NCBI GenBank assembly: GCA_041855385.1
Contig: JBHAEC010000066.1
Location: forward strand, 1 to 6,245
Length of the DNA stretch: 6,245 nt
Direction of reading: 5' to 3'
DNA from: JBHAEC01 sp041855385
GTDB lineage: Bacteria > Bacillota > Negativicutes > Veillonellales > Veillonellaceae
The stretch's first letter is position 1. The number at the start of each line of letters is the position of its first letter. The position numbers and the translations under genes are program-made. Below the pieces are notes generated by a model. The model had not been told where the DNA came from. It searched no databases and saw nothing but the letters and a program-made list of their open reading frames with translations. Below, piece by piece: positions 5,956 through 6,245 of the stretch.

Positions 5956-6245
5956 ATGAAAGTGTATTTACAGTGTGAATCGGGTATCAGCGGAAATATG
6001 ATGGTGGGCGCATTACTTGATATGGGCGTACCCTTTTCATTTTTGCAAGAAGAGCTTAAAAAATTAAGGCTTGACGGATATAGGCTGGTGGAAGAAAAAA
6101 AAGAAAAACAAAATGTGCGGGGCACATATTTTAATGTAGAACTCGATTATGGACAGTGTGAAAAAGAGCCGTTTTCTTTTCATGAACATCATGAACATCA
6201 TGAAAATCACGACCATCATCATCACCATCAACACCACCATCACCA
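5956..6245 (+). CDS. larC: LarC, nickel-insertion protein of the nickel-pincer cofactor (5' part)
   Basis: The gene runs off the window after 96 codons. It begins MKVYLQCESGISGNMMVGAL, matching the LarC family start (SGISGDM...LGALLDLG), with Asn14 where Asp is usual. LarC inserts nickel into the bisthiocarboxylated pyridinium mononucleotide made by LarB and LarE; the cofactor serves lactate racemase and related LarA enzymes. Residues 76-96 are a His-rich tract, as seen at the variable inter-domain position of many LarC proteins. AAAAGGAG (5941-5948) sits seven bases before ATG. It follows the CobT pair by 46 bases on the same strand with no clear terminator, so a shared transcript is likely. 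No larA, larB or larE is in the window. In Lactobacillus plantarum larC needs a frameshift; whether that applies here cannot be seen. Confidence 0.9.
   Translation, partial: MKVYLQCESGISGNMMVGALLDMGVPFSFLQEELKKLRLDGYRLVEEKKEKQNVRGTYFNVELDYGQCEKEPFSFHEHHEHHENHDHHHHHQHHHH
6181..6245 (+). repeat. CAT/CAC-rich His tract inside larC
   Basis: In frame, 15 of 21 residues are His, with Glu, Asn, Asp and Gln interruptions. The pattern begins as H-E-H-H-E-H-H and turns into runs of four and five His. It probably binds nickel. The nucleotide repeats (catgaa and catcat units) are prone to length change. It continues past the window edge. Confidence 0.9.

Noticed and set aside
6181..6245. Short repeats at the right edge as a CRISPR or satellite array
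   Set aside because: They are in-frame His codons of larC, with no spacer/repeat structure.

Overview
The window looks like a piece of a chromosome from a low-to-moderate GC anaerobic Firmicute, most likely a Negativicute of the Veillonella/Dialister type. The evidence is strong AGGAG-type ribosome binding sites, the gene content, and above all two adjacent CobT homologues of which the second is catalytically degenerate. That arrangement matches ArsAB, the heterodimeric enzyme known from Sporomusa ovata. The organism assignment is inference.

Layout. Positions 1-220 hold the 3' end of an unrecognised plus-strand gene that reads sensibly only if the frame slips by -1 at an A AAA AAG heptamer; a strong terminator follows. 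Next is dapF (383-1210, diaminopimelate epimerase) and an unrecognised secreted protein (1362-2048), closed by a 15-bp-stem terminator that serves both strands. On the minus strand lie a ComK-like protein (2718-2149) and, upstream of it, a small sigma-70-like factor (3506-2922). A 314-bp gap separates the sigma gene from a divergent plus-strand operon: an intact CobT/ArsA (3821-4855), a degenerate CobT/ArsB one base later (4857-5909), and larC (from 5956, cut by the window edge in its His-rich segment).

How the parts work together. The minus-strand pair looks like a compact regulatory unit. Small SigH/ComX-type sigma factors and ComK are the two best-known Firmicute switches for competence genes, and here one of each sits in tandem. 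The sigma gene's start is overlapped by two mutually exclusive hairpins that could hide or expose its ribosome binding site. The plus-strand operon joins lower-ligand activation for cobamides, which consumes nicotinate mononucleotide, to LarC, the nickel-inserting enzyme of the nicotinate-derived nickel-pincer cofactor. Both concern nicotinate-nucleotide-dependent metal cofactors.

The most interesting region is 2149-3540: the ComK-like/sigma pair and its RNA-switch-like leader. The frameshift candidate at 50-56 and the short-ORF leader before cobT are secondary.
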